DNA of 54,843 nucleotides from Nitrospiraceae bacterium UBA2600 (GTDB taxonomy: Bacteria; Nitrospirota; Thermodesulfovibrionia; Thermodesulfovibrionales; Thermodesulfovibrionaceae): the NCBI GenBank assembly GCA_002339325.1, contig DDKK01000008.1:53294-108136 (forward strand), written 5' to 3'. The position numbers were made by a program, and so were the translations under genes. How positions within the stretch are numbered: the first letter of the stretch is position 1; every line of letters begins with the position of its first letter. Positions 1-7,599 of this stretch are shown in pieces. Under the pieces are notes generated by a model. It did not search any database, had not been told where the DNA came from, and saw nothing but the letters and a program-made list of their open reading frames with translations.

Positions 1-23
1 AGGTTCAAATCCTCTCACCCCGA
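1..23 (+). tRNA. 3' end of a tRNA, probably tRNA-Pro (partial)
   Basis: The window opens inside a tRNA. A T-arm (loop TTCAAAT flanked by AGG and CCT) is followed by a 7-nt acceptor 3' strand CACCCCG and discriminator A at position 23; CCA is not encoded. The implied acceptor 5' strand is CGGGGTG. Together with the T-arm this resembles bacterial tRNA-Pro, but the anticodon lies outside the window, so the isotype is a judgement. Confidence 0.75.
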
Positions 24-45
24 TAAACAAAAAAGGAGAGCTTCA

Positions 46-93
46 ATGTTTAAAAAGTTTCATTATTTCTGGTTTAGCTTTTACTTTAACTAA
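46..93 (+). CDS. Aromatic leader peptide of aroF (15 aa)
   Basis: This short ORF reads MFKKFHYFWFSFYFN and ends at TAA (91-93). Nine of its fifteen residues are aromatic: six Phe, two Tyr and one Trp. A Shine-Dalgarno GGAGAG lies 5 nt before the ATG. The ORF is followed by a strong hairpin with a T-run and then by the DAHP synthase gene. Such composition is the hallmark of amino-acid attenuation leader peptides (compare the pheA and trp leaders). The peptide itself presumably has no function; ribosome progress over its codons would sense charged tRNA-Phe, tRNA-Tyr and tRNA-Trp. Confidence 0.9.
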   Translation: MFKKFHYFWFSFYFN

Positions 94-182
94 TCTGCCT
101 CTGGCAGTTTAGTCTCGCTAAAATTTTAAAGGCAGACAGGTCAGGGGCAGATAAAGCCCCTCGTCTTGTCTGCCTTTTTTAT
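94..182 (+). promoter_or_regulatory. Transcription attenuator of aroF (antiterminator/terminator)
   Basis: The terminator stem pairs AAAGGCAGACA (128-138) with TGTCTGCCTTT (167-177). An inner GGGGC/GCCCC stem (144-148/156-160) lies inside it, and a T-run follows. An alternative pairing of TCTGCCT (94-100) with AGGCAGA (130-136) would consume the left arm of the terminator; it encloses a small hairpin TTTAG/CTAAA (108-112/118-122). Region 94-100 lies directly after the leader stop codon. A ribosome reaching the stop would cover it and allow termination, while one stalled earlier on aromatic codons would leave it free for the antiterminator. The pairings are seen in the sequence; the mechanism is inferred. 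Confidence 0.85.
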
Positions 183-210
183 TTAAAAATCATAAAAAGG
201 AGGTTTAAAA

Positions 211-1215
211 ATGGTAATCGTAATGAAACCTGATGCAACGGAAGAACAACTTAAGGAGGTTATATCCAAAATTGAAGAACTTGGATACAAACCTCATGTT
301 ATCTACGGCGCAACGAGAAATGTTATTGGTGCAGTAGGCGATGAGCGAGGCAAGTTCATTCTTCAAAGCTTGGAAGTTATGGACGGCGTTGAGGCAGTAA
401 TCCCCATATTGAAGCCTTACAAATTAGCTTCAAAAGAGGTAAAAAAAGAGAAAACTTTAATTAGAGTGGGAGATGTTGTAATTGGAGGCAGTGAAGTTGT
501 AATAATAGCAGGCCCCTGTGCTATTGAAAACGAAGAACAGATTGTGAATACAGCACTGGCTGTTAAGTCAATGGGTGCTCATATTTTAAGAGGCGGCGCA
601 TACAAACCAAGAACTTCTCCCTATTCATTTCAGGGTCTTGGCGAGGAGGGGCTCAAACTTCTTCAGAAGGCTGGAAAACTTGCAGGTATGCCTGTAGTAA
701 CAGAAGTTGTAAACCCGGAGCATGTTGACCTTGTCTGTGAATATGTTGATGTTTTGCAGATAGGCACGAGAAACTCTCAGAATTTTGAACTACTAAAAAG
801 GGTGGGCCAATCTCAAAAACCTGTAATTTTGAAAAGAGGAATGTCCATGACTATTAAAGAATGGCTAATGAGCGCAGAGTATATTCTTAGCGAAGGAAAC
901 ATGAATGTGATTCTTTGTGAAAGGGGGATACGAACCTTTGAGACAGCTACAAGAAATACCCTCGACCTCTCAGCAGTGGCAGTGCTTAAGGAGGAGACCC
1001 ATCTTCCCGTTATTGTAGACCCATCCCATGCAACAGGATATGCTAAATATGTGGTATCAATGGCGTGCGCTGCTGTTGCAGCTGGTGCAGATGGATTAAT
1101 GATAGAGGTTCACCCTCAGCCAGAAAAAGCTTTTTCTGACGGACCTCAGTCTCTTAATTTCGATGCTTTTTCAAATTTAGTGGGAAGGGTTAAAAAATAT
1201 GCGGCATTAAACTGA
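211..1215 (+). CDS. aroF: 3-deoxy-7-phosphoheptulonate (DAHP) synthase, type I-beta
   Basis: It condenses phosphoenolpyruvate and erythrose 4-phosphate, the first step of the shikimate pathway to Phe, Tyr and Trp. The protein has 334 aa. Residues 1-70 form a ferredoxin-like regulatory domain as in the Thermotoga maritima type enzyme. The catalytic barrel follows, with GPCAIE, RGGAYKPRTSPYSFQG, KRGMSMTIKEW, CERGIRTFE and DPSHATG. A strong GGAGG precedes the start. In this family the N-terminal domain mediates feedback inhibition by aromatic amino acids. The gene sits directly behind the aromatic leader peptide and attenuator, so synthesis and activity are probably controlled by the same end products. 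It ends 5 bp from the convergent SemiSWEET gene with no obvious terminator between them. Confidence 0.96.
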   Translation: MVIVMKPDATEEQLKEVISKIEELGYKPHVIYGATRNVIGAVGDERGKFILQSLEVMDGVEAVIPILKPYKLASKEVKKEKTLIRVGDVVIGGSEVVIIAGPCAIENEEQIVNTALAVKSMGAHILRGGAYKPRTSPYSFQGLGEEGLKLLQKAGKLAGMPVVTEVVNPEHVDLVCEYVDVLQIGTRNSQNFELLKRVGQSQKPVILKRGMSMTIKEWLMSAEYILSEGNMNVILCERGIRTFETATRNTLDLSAVAVLKEETHLPVIVDPSHATGYAKYVVSMACAAVAAGADGLMIEVHPQPEKAFSDGPQSLNFDAFSNLVGRVKKYAALN

Positions 1216-1220
1216 AAAAC

Positions 1221-1487
1221 TCAGCGGTAACGAATCTTCATTGCTATTATTGCCATAATAAGCAGTAAAGAGAAAAAATTCGCTGCAATAACGGGTACTT
1301 CTTTTATCAAAATGCCATAGATGAGCCATAATGTTACGCCTACTGCAAGAAATATGAACATGGCAAGAGAGATATCTCGTGCTGACTTTGTTCTGTATAT
1401 CTTTATTGCCTGAGGTAAAAGAGCAGAAGTTGTTATTATTCCTGCTATAATTCCCACAAGATTGCTTATTTTTGTTGCAAGCTCCAT
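1221..1487 (-). CDS. SemiSWEET-type sugar transporter (PQ-loop)
   Basis: This small membrane protein of 88 aa has three predicted transmembrane helices, at about 8-28, 41-61 and 66-84. The PQ-loop signature ALLPQAIKIYRTKSARDIS is at about residue 22. Bacterial SemiSWEETs are three-helix half-transporters that dimerise to carry sugars across the inner membrane; the substrate cannot be read from sequence. No Shine-Dalgarno precedes the ATG. Instead a -10-like TACAAT (1495-1500) ends 7 nt upstream of the start, which suggests a leaderless mRNA. The gene stands alone between aroF and the HDOD gene. Confidence 0.88.
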   Translation of the reverse strand: MELATKISNLVGIIAGIITTSALLPQAIKIYRTKSARDISLAMFIFLAVGVTLWLIYGILIKEVPVIAANFFSLLLIMAIIAMKIRYR

Positions 1488-1529
1488 AATTTATATTGTA
1501 TTATTTTAAAATATTTTTACGAGAATAAA

Positions 1530-2369
1530 ATGAGAGAAAACAACCAGATAAGACTTGATGTGCAAAAATTGAAAAAAATTCCTACCCTTTCGCATACTGC
1601 TGAGAAAATTCTCAAGATGACTTCAAAGGAGACAACCCATCTTGATGAGCTTGTAACCATAATTGAAAACGACCCGCCTATCATGTCAAAAGTTCTCAGT
1701 ATTGCAAACATCGTATATCTTGGCAATCTAAAACCTATAACCAATATAAAAGATGCTCTTCTTAAAATAGGCTTTAATACATTAAAAAATATTGCCTTAA
1801 GTATCTCTATATTTAGCCTTTTCAAATATTCAAAGGAAAAGGAAGCAAGCTACAAAAGACTTTTCAGACACTCTATAGCTACAGCATCGGCCTGCCAGAT
1901 TATAGCAGAGAAATACTTAAAAGAAATGCCAGAAGATAATTTCACCGCAGGAATGTTACATGACATAGGCCTTTTTGCTCTTTATGCTATATTCTACAGG
2001 GAATTTTCCGAAATAGAGCAACTATTGACAGAGGGATTTAGTCTGAAAGAAGCAGAAAAAAAAGTTCTTGGAACAACCCATGGAGAAATAGGGAAATGGC
2101 TTTTAGACTTCTGGGAATTACCAGAAATTTTCCGTGATGTAGCCCTATACCATGATGACAACCCTGATAAGTCTCCGCTTTATAAAAAAAATGTTGCCTT
2201 AGTTCAAGTTGCAAATTACATAGTCTATGAACTGGAATATACACCCTTTGCTACAAAGACTAAATTCCTTATTAACAAAGAAAAAATAAAGGAGATTCTC
2301 GAACTCCCCTCCGTAGAAAAATTAATCGATGAGTTAAAAGAACCTCTAAAAGAGGTTGCCTATTTATGA
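1530..2369 (+). CDS. HDOD-domain signalling protein
   Basis: The protein has 279 aa. An HDOD domain spans about residues 10-215: the N-terminal KLKKIPTLSHTAEKIL helix, then IENDPPIMSKVLSIAN, then the AGMLHDIGLFAL segment. HDOD is a degenerate relative of the HD phosphohydrolase fold, usually without hydrolase activity, found in regulators of motility, stress and c-di-GMP signalling. The stop overlaps the start of the downstream diguanylate cyclase (ATGA, 2366-2369), so the two are translationally coupled and likely work together. It probably scaffolds or modulates the cyclase; no partner or ligand can be named. Confidence 0.88.
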   Translation: MRENNQIRLDVQKLKKIPTLSHTAEKILKMTSKETTHLDELVTIIENDPPIMSKVLSIANIVYLGNLKPITNIKDALLKIGFNTLKNIALSISIFSLFKYSKEKEASYKRLFRHSIATASACQIIAEKYLKEMPEDNFTAGMLHDIGLFALYAIFYREFSEIEQLLTEGFSLKEAEKKVLGTTHGEIGKWLLDFWELPEIFRDVALYHDDNPDKSPLYKKNVALVQVANYIVYELEYTPFATKTKFLINKEKIKEILELPSVEKLIDELKEPLKEVAYL

Positions 2370-3607
2370 GAGATTTTTTATTGAACTTAGCAAAAAATTT
2401 GAATATTGAACAGGCTGAAGAATTAAGTGACAGTAAGCTTAAAGAAGCAATTCTATCAATAATTGAGAAACACCATCTCATTGAGCAATCTCTCTTTCAA
2501 CTAAGTGAATCCTTTGCCTGTAATGCTGAACTTTCAGTGAGGATAATCTCAACAATAAGTCGAGTGGTAGAAAAAATATACTCTGAAAGAAATCTATACG
2601 AGTTTATCACCTACTGCTTCGACGAGTTCATTAAGTTTCTTCCTGCAGAAAATATTTCATTCATGGAAAAACATCCCGATTTTGACTGGCTTTTAATAAA
2701 GGCTGCCTCAGGAAAGCTAAAATTCAGAAAATTCAAGGGGAAAATATTTAACATAGAGACTACATTAGCAGGAAAAGCCTTTCAAGCAGGCGAACCAATG
2801 TATGTTTCCAACACAGAAAAAGATATGAGATTTGATAAAAAGTTATCCGATTTGCCAATCAGGTCTGTTGTGAGTGTTCCGATAAAAATTAAAAATGAAA
2901 TAATAGGTGTAATTAACTTTTCCCATCCCCATGCAAATGCCTTTGATGAAGCAGCTATATTCTTTTTTGTTTCAATAGCAAATTTATTTTCAGTAATTCT
3001 GACTAATTTCAAACTATACCAGGAGATATTAGGCTTTAATGAACTCTTAAATAAAGAGGTTGACAGGACAACTGCCGAATTAAGGAAAAAAAATAAAGAA
3101 CTCTATAAAGCCTCCATCACTGACCCTCTTACAGGACTTAATAACAGAAGATTTTTCTTCCAGAGGCTTGATGAAGAATTTTCAAAATTCCTAAGATACG
3201 GTAATAGTTTCTGTTTAATTCTTTTTGACCTTGACAATCTAAAATTCATAAACGATACCTACGGTCACTTTGAGGGCGACAGGTTGATAAAAACCTTCTC
3301 GAGAGTTCTGAAGAAAAATAAGAGAAAAGAAGACATTGTGAGCCGCATTGGTGGCGACGAATTTGCCTGCATTATTTTTGGTGCATCCGCTGATGGTTCA
3401 AAAAAGTATGCCGAGAGAATAAAGGAGGAATTAAAAAGTTCTTATTTAAAAGCTAATGTGAGCGTTAGCGGAGCTGTGGGATGTATCGGCAAGGGAGTTT
3501 CTTTTAAATTTTACAGGGACTATAAGGAATTCTATAAAGATGTAGACAAAACACTACTGAAAGCTAAAAAAATAAAAGATTCCATACTTCTAATTGAAAC
3601 AAATTAA
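2366..3607 (+). CDS. GAF-GGDEF diguanylate cyclase
   Basis: This 413-aa soluble protein has a GAF-like sensor at about residues 70-225, a short coiled linker and a C-terminal GGDEF domain at about 250-410. The active-site motif GGDEF is intact at residues 329-333. An RxxD inhibitory site (R320-K-E-D323) sits exactly five residues before it, so active c-di-GMP synthesis with product feedback is expected. Metal- and GTP-binding motifs (DPLTGLNNRR, FDLDNLKFINDTYGH) are present. It overlaps the HDOD gene by 4 nt. The signal sensed by the GAF domain is unknown. Confidence 0.93.
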   Translation: MRDFLLNLAKNLNIEQAEELSDSKLKEAILSIIEKHHLIEQSLFQLSESFACNAELSVRIISTISRVVEKIYSERNLYEFITYCFDEFIKFLPAENISFMEKHPDFDWLLIKAASGKLKFRKFKGKIFNIETTLAGKAFQAGEPMYVSNTEKDMRFDKKLSDLPIRSVVSVPIKIKNEIIGVINFSHPHANAFDEAAIFFFVSIANLFSVILTNFKLYQEILGFNELLNKEVDRTTAELRKKNKELYKASITDPLTGLNNRRFFFQRLDEEFSKFLRYGNSFCLILFDLDNLKFINDTYGHFEGDRLIKTFSRVLKKNKRKEDIVSRIGGDEFACIIFGASADGSKKYAERIKEELKSSYLKANVSVSGAVGCIGKGVSFKFYRDYKEFYKDVDKTLLKAKKIKDSILLIETN

Positions 3608-3637
3608 CCAAATATGATAAATTTTAAACTTAATGCA

Positions 3638-3712
3638 AAGGTCTTTGACCTTATCACCACACACGCTCCAAAGACTCTCCGATGGTCCCGAAAGGGTTAA
3701 GGAGAAGGAGCG
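3638..3712 (+). promoter_or_regulatory. Structured RNA leader upstream of rpsB
   Basis: Two helices precede rpsB. The first is AAGGTC/GACCTT (3638-3643/3647-3652). The second is a long compound stem: CGCTCC (3664-3669) with GGAGCG (3707-3712), TCTCC (3676-3680) with GGAGA (3701-3705), capped by CCC-GAAA-GGG (3687-3696), a GNRA tetraloop. No T-run follows, so it is not a terminator. A structured 5' UTR of an S2 gene suggests autogenous control by ribosomal protein S2. The pairing is seen; the ligand is inferred. Confidence 0.6.
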
Positions 3713-3740
3713 GAGGCAATAACCAAATGAGGAGGTAAAG

Positions 3741-4526
3741 ATGGCAGTAGTAAGCATGAAAGAACTTCTTGAAGCAGGAGCACACTTCGGACATCAGGTA
3801 AAACGCTGGAATCCCAAAATGAAAAAGTATATCTTCGCAGAGCGGAACGGGATTCATATTATTGACCTTCAAAAAACTGTTAAGGGGATTGAAGAAGCCT
3901 ATGAATTTATTAAAGAGGTAGCTTCTCGAGGAGAAGGAGTGTTGTTCGTAGGCACCAAAAAACAAGCTCAAGAGGCAGTTGCAGAGGAGGCAAAAAGAGC
4001 TGGAGCATATTACATAAACCATCGCTGGCTCGGAGGAATGCTCACCAATTTCTCTACAGTAAGAAAAAGCGTTGAGAAGTGGCAGAGAATAGAACAGATG
4101 AAAGAAGATGGAAGTTTATATCTGCATACAAAAAAAGAAATAGCAAAATTAGAAAAGGAAAGACAGAGACTTGAAGCCAACTTAATAGGAATTAAGGATA
4201 TGTTAGAACTTCCAAAGGCTATTTTCATAATTGATATAAAAAAGGAGAAAATAGCTGTAGCCGAAGCAATAAAGCTTAATATTCCCATTGTAGCAATTGT
4301 TGATACCAACTGTGACCCTGACTTAGTTGACTACGTAATACCAGGTAATGATGATGCCATAAGAGCGATAAAGTTAATAACAGCAAAGATGGCAGATGCA
4401 ATCCTTGAAGGTAAAGAGATTTACATAAAGAAACTCGAAGAAGAGGCGGAGAAAGCTGCAATAAAAGAGAAAATACTCCAAGAAGAGGAGTATCAAAAAT
4501 CAATGGATGACTACATAGAACAGTAA
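3741..4526 (+). CDS. rpsB: 30S ribosomal protein S2
   Basis: The protein has 261 aa and carries the S2 signature near the N-terminus (GAHFGHQVKRWNPKMKKYIF) and later PDLVDYVIPGNDDAIRA. The last 40 residues form a charged helical tail (EEEAEKAAIKEKI). S2 binds late in 30S assembly and is needed for S1 association. GGAGG lies 7 nt before the ATG. It heads the classic rpsB-tsf-pyrH-frr cluster, with 13 nt to tsf, behind the structured leader at 3638-3712. Confidence 0.98.
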   Translation: MAVVSMKELLEAGAHFGHQVKRWNPKMKKYIFAERNGIHIIDLQKTVKGIEEAYEFIKEVASRGEGVLFVGTKKQAQEAVAEEAKRAGAYYINHRWLGGMLTNFSTVRKSVEKWQRIEQMKEDGSLYLHTKKEIAKLEKERQRLEANLIGIKDMLELPKAIFIIDIKKEKIAVAEAIKLNIPIVAIVDTNCDPDLVDYVIPGNDDAIRAIKLITAKMADAILEGKEIYIKKLEEEAEKAAIKEKILQEEEYQKSMDDYIEQ

Positions 4527-4539
4527 AGGAGGTAATAAA

Positions 4540-5133
4540 ATGGCGGTAACTTCACAGATGGTAAAAGAATTAAGAGAAAAAACAGGGGCTGGAATGATGG
4601 AATGTAAAAAAGCCCTTGAGCAGGCAGATGGTGATTTTAATAAAGCCATAGAATATCTAAGACAAAAGGGACTTGCAACAGCACAGAAAAAAGCTGGTCG
4701 AAGCGCCACAGAAGGAATAATAGCTTCGTATATTCACATGGATAAAATCGGAGTCATGTTAGAGCTTAACTGCGAAACAGACTTTGTTGCAAGAAATGAA
4801 GAGTTTAAACAGCTTGCCAAGGATATTGCCATGCACATTGCCGCAGCAAATCCACAATATGTAAGCAAAGAAGACATACCGCAAGAGGTCATCGAAAAAG
4901 AAAAGGACATATATAAAGCTCAGATAACAGGGAATAAACCACCACAGGTGGTAGAAAAAATTATTGAAGGAAAACTCGAGAAGTTTTTCGAAGAAATGTG
5001 TCTTCTCAATCAGCCTTTCATAAGAGAGCCCGAGAAAAAAATTGGAGACCTCATAACAGAAAAGATTGCTAAATTCGGAGAAAATATAGTTGTAAGAAGG
5101 TTTGTGCGTTTCCAGGTAGGACAGAGTGAGTAA
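4540..5133 (+). CDS. tsf: Translation elongation factor Ts (short form)
   Basis: This is the nucleotide exchange factor for EF-Tu. It has 197 aa, the short architecture known from Thermus, against about 280 aa in E. coli. The N-terminal UBA-like domain has the signature VKELREKTGAGMMECKKAL, and the core has MLELNCETDFVARNEEF. A single core subdomain is followed by the C-terminal segment NIVVRRFVRFQVG. AAAGGAGG precedes the ATG. The 3' end overlaps pyrH by 8 nt, indicating coupled translation. Confidence 0.97.
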   Translation: MAVTSQMVKELREKTGAGMMECKKALEQADGDFNKAIEYLRQKGLATAQKKAGRSATEGIIASYIHMDKIGVMLELNCETDFVARNEEFKQLAKDIAMHIAAANPQYVSKEDIPQEVIEKEKDIYKAQITGNKPPQVVEKIIEGKLEKFFEEMCLLNQPFIREPEKKIGDLITEKIAKFGENIVVRRFVRFQVGQSE

Positions 5134-5878
5134 TCTTTTCTACAAAAGAGTGTTGCTAAAATTAAGTGGCGAAGCCCTTATGGGAGAAAAGGGCTATGGT
5201 ATAGACCCCAACACTCTTAACTATATGGCTCAGGAAGTTAAAAAGGCCTATGAAGCTGGTGCACAGATAGCTGTTGTTATAGGTGGCGGAAATATTTTCA
5301 GAGGAATAGAAGCTGCAGAACAAGGCATGGAGAGAGCTACTGCTGACTACATGGGAATGCTTGCAACTGTGATAAACGCTCTTGCCCTTCAGAATGCCCT
5401 TGAAAAAATAGGAGTAACCACAAGAGTTCAATCTGCCATTGAGATGCGAGAACTTGCAGAGCCATATATAAGAAGAAAGGCAATTAGACATCTTGAAAAG
5501 GGAAGGGTGGTAATTTTTGCAGCTGGCACAGGAAATCCTTATTTTACAACTGATACTGCCGCGGCCCTGAGAGCAATTGAGATAGGTGCAGATATCATCC
5601 TCAAAGGAACAAAAGTTGATGGAATTTACTCTTCAGACCCGATGAAAGACCCTAAAGCAAAGAAATTTGAGCGTTTAACCTACATGGACGTAATTAGAAA
5701 CTCTTTGAAGGTAATGGACTCAACTGCTATTACACTTTGCATGGATAATAATCTTCCTATTGTAGTTTTTAGCATACGAAAAGAGGATAGTCTTAAAAAG
5801 ATAATTTTAGGAGAAAAAATAGGAAGCATTGTTTTAAGAGAGGTGAAAGATGATGCAGGAGTTCAAGAAGAAAGCTAA
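5126..5878 (+). CDS. pyrH: UMP kinase
   Basis: It phosphorylates UMP to UDP in pyrimidine nucleotide synthesis and belongs to the amino-acid kinase family. The 250 aa carry the phosphate-binding KLSGEALMGE at the N-terminus, VIGGGNIFRG, and GTGNPYFTTDTAAALRA followed by the ADIILKGTKVDGIYSSDP block. The protein slightly exceeds the usual 240 aa because of a short C-terminal tail. The gene overlaps tsf at its start (8 nt) and frr at its end (29 nt), so the operon is tightly coupled. Confidence 0.97.
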   Translation: MSNLFYKRVLLKLSGEALMGEKGYGIDPNTLNYMAQEVKKAYEAGAQIAVVIGGGNIFRGIEAAEQGMERATADYMGMLATVINALALQNALEKIGVTTRVQSAIEMRELAEPYIRRKAIRHLEKGRVVIFAAGTGNPYFTTDTAAALRAIEIGADIILKGTKVDGIYSSDPMKDPKAKKFERLTYMDVIRNSLKVMDSTAITLCMDNNLPIVVFSIRKEDSLKKIILGEKIGSIVLREVKDDAGVQEES

Positions 5879-6407
5879 TGAAAAAATGACTCATGCAGTA
5901 GAGGTTTTTAAAAAAGACCTCTCTACCTTTAGAACAGGCAGAGCGTCTCTTTCGATTCTTGACAATATAAAAGTAGACTACTACGGAAGCATGGTTCCTC
6001 TCAATCAGGTGGCCACTCTCGGAATTCCCGAGCCCAGAATGATAACAATACAACCGTGGGAACAAAGAATGATTGGAGAGATAGAAAAGGCAATAATGAA
6101 ATCTGACTTAGGCCTTACCCCAATAAACGATGGAAAAACAATAAAAATCAACATTCCTCCACTTACAGAAGAGAGAAGAAAGCAACTTGTGAAGGTTGTA
6201 AAAAAGAGAGCAGAAGAGGCAAGAGTCGCCATAAGAAACATAAGAAGGGATATAATTGAAGAGATTAAAAAGGCGGAAAAAGACAAAAAGCTCAGTGAGG
6301 ATGAATCTCGTAGAGCGCAGGATGAGATACAAAAAATAACAAATTCTTTCATTGAAAAAATTGACCAACTTCTTGAACAAAAAGAGAAAGAGATAATGGA
6401 GGTTTAA
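5850..6407 (+). CDS. frr: Ribosome recycling factor
   Basis: With EF-G it splits post-termination 70S ribosomes. The length of 185 aa is exactly typical. Motifs include LSTFRTGRASLSILDNIKVDYYG, LNQVATLGIPEPRMITIQPW and the C-terminal helix pair LTEERRKQLVKVVKKRAEEARVAIRNIRRD. The start lies inside pyrH. ATG 5850 is followed at once by a second ATG (5853), and AGAGAGGTG precedes them; either start gives a normal N-terminus. Confidence 0.97.
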   Translation: MMQEFKKKANEKMTHAVEVFKKDLSTFRTGRASLSILDNIKVDYYGSMVPLNQVATLGIPEPRMITIQPWEQRMIGEIEKAIMKSDLGLTPINDGKTIKINIPPLTEERRKQLVKVVKKRAEEARVAIRNIRRDIIEEIKKAEKDKKLSEDESRRAQDEIQKITNSFIEKIDQLLEQKEKEIMEV

Positions 6408-6413
6408 ACCTAA

Positions 6414-6803
6414 ATGAAAATTGACAGTGAGAGAAAAGATAGACTTAAAAAGATGCTCAACAAGATGAAAGAGCAGATTCTGCAGGAAGCTCGAGAGGAG
6501 ATGAAAAAATTTCAGACAGGAGAGAAAAGACAGATTGTTGAGGCAGTAATGGATGATGCGGACTTAAGTGCCATAGACCTTTCAGAAGACATCAGTCTTA
6601 AGCAATTAAGCACTCACAGAGATATTCTTAAAAAAATTGAAGAAGCTATAAGAAAAATTGAAGAAGGAACATATGGCATCTGTGAGATGTGTGGAGATGA
6701 AATATCAGAGGAAAGACTTAAAGTGCTTCCCTTCGCAATCTATTGCAGAGACTGTCAGGAAAATATAGAGAGAATGGAAAAATTCGAATCGGAAGAAGGT
6801 TAA
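6414..6803 (+). CDS. DksA/TraR-family zinc-finger protein
   Basis: The protein has 129 aa. The N-terminal half is a long coiled coil, with an acidic DDADLSAID segment near the expected tip. The C-terminal half holds a four-cysteine zinc finger C-x2-C-x17-C-x2-C (CEMCGDEISEERLKVLPFAI, then CRDC). DksA-type proteins enter the RNA polymerase secondary channel and, with ppGpp, tune rRNA and biosynthetic promoters. The Shine-Dalgarno GGAGG lies inside the frr stop region, so the gene belongs to the rpsB operon. The last four bases overlap the convergent truA. Confidence 0.9.
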   Translation: MKIDSERKDRLKKMLNKMKEQILQEAREEMKKFQTGEKRQIVEAVMDDADLSAIDLSEDISLKQLSTHRDILKKIEEAIRKIEEGTYGICEMCGDEISEERLKVLPFAIYCRDCQENIERMEKFESEEG

Positions 6804-7564
6804 TAAAAAACTTTCTCAAGAAATAAACCATGGGGAGGAGCAGTTCTAAGCGGATTTGGTCTCCTCCCTGTCTTTAAAGCTTCCATTATTGTATTCTCTG
6901 ACAAGGCTCCTCTTCCTACCTCAACGAGACAACCCACTATATTTCTAACCATGTATTTTAAAAAGCCATCTGCTTCAATACGAAATTTTATAAAGTTTCC
7001 GTCCATTTTCATATCTAAAAAGTATAGACCATTAAAAAGCTCGACAGTCAAGCTATGGATAGTTCGAATCCTATCCTTAACCTCGGTGCTACCAGAGAAA
7101 GCTGTAAAATCGTGAGTTCCCTTAAAAATATCTGCTGCCTTCTGCATTAAAAAGAAATCAAGGTTACCTCTGAAGTGCCATACAAATCTCTGCAAAAATA
7201 CAGGACAAAATTCATCATTACAGATATAGTAAACATAAGCCTTCTTCTTCACAGAATATTGGGGATGAAAATTATTCTCAACCTCTTCAATATCTGTTAT
7301 TCTTATATCAGAAGGCAAAATAGCATTAAGGGCTTTTTTAAGGACATTCATTGGTAAAGAGTTATTCACTGTAAATGTAGCTATCTGTCCAAGAGCATGC
7401 ACTCCAGCATCTGTTCTTCCTGCTCCTCTAATTTTTATCTCCCTTTTAAAAATTTCACTCAATGCCTCTTCTATAATGGACTGAACAGTCTCATGCCTTT
7501 TCTGTCTCTGCCAGCCAGAGTAAAGGGTTCCGTCATACTGAATTGTTAATTTTAATTTAGGCAT
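6800..7564 (-). CDS. truA: tRNA pseudouridine(38-40) synthase
   Basis: It modifies U38-U40 in the anticodon arm of many tRNAs. The 254 aa include the catalytic Asp motif GRTDAGVHALGQ near residue 50, the N-terminal LTIQYDGTLYSGWQRQ and a C-terminal RNIVGCLVEVGRG. There is no Shine-Dalgarno. An extended -10 TGTTATAAT ends 8 nt before the ATG, which suggests a leaderless mRNA. The gene diverges from the DUF763 gene across 35 bp and converges with the DksA-like gene with a 4-nt overlap. Confidence 0.97.
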   Translation of the reverse strand: MPKLKLTIQYDGTLYSGWQRQKRHETVQSIIEEALSEIFKREIKIRGAGRTDAGVHALGQIATFTVNNSLPMNVLKKALNAILPSDIRITDIEEVENNFHPQYSVKKKAYVYYICNDEFCPVFLQRFVWHFRGNLDFFLMQKAADIFKGTHDFTAFSGSTEVKDRIRTIHSLTVELFNGLYFLDMKMDGNFIKFRIEADGFLKYMVRNIVGCLVEVGRGALSENTIMEALKTGRRPNPLRTAPPHGLFLEKVFY

Positions 7565-7599
7565 AGTTTAAAATTATAACATCTCTGCTAAAATATTCT
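7565..7599. promoter_or_regulatory. Back-to-back extended -10 promoters for truA and DUF763 gene
   Basis: The 35-bp divergent spacer holds two extended -10 elements. On the minus strand TGTTATAAT (hexamer 7573-7578) lies 8 nt from the truA ATG. On the plus strand TGCTAAAAT (hexamer 7589-7594) lies 5 nt from the DUF763 ATG. Neither gene has a Shine-Dalgarno, so both transcripts should start at or next to the start codon. Confidence 0.6.
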
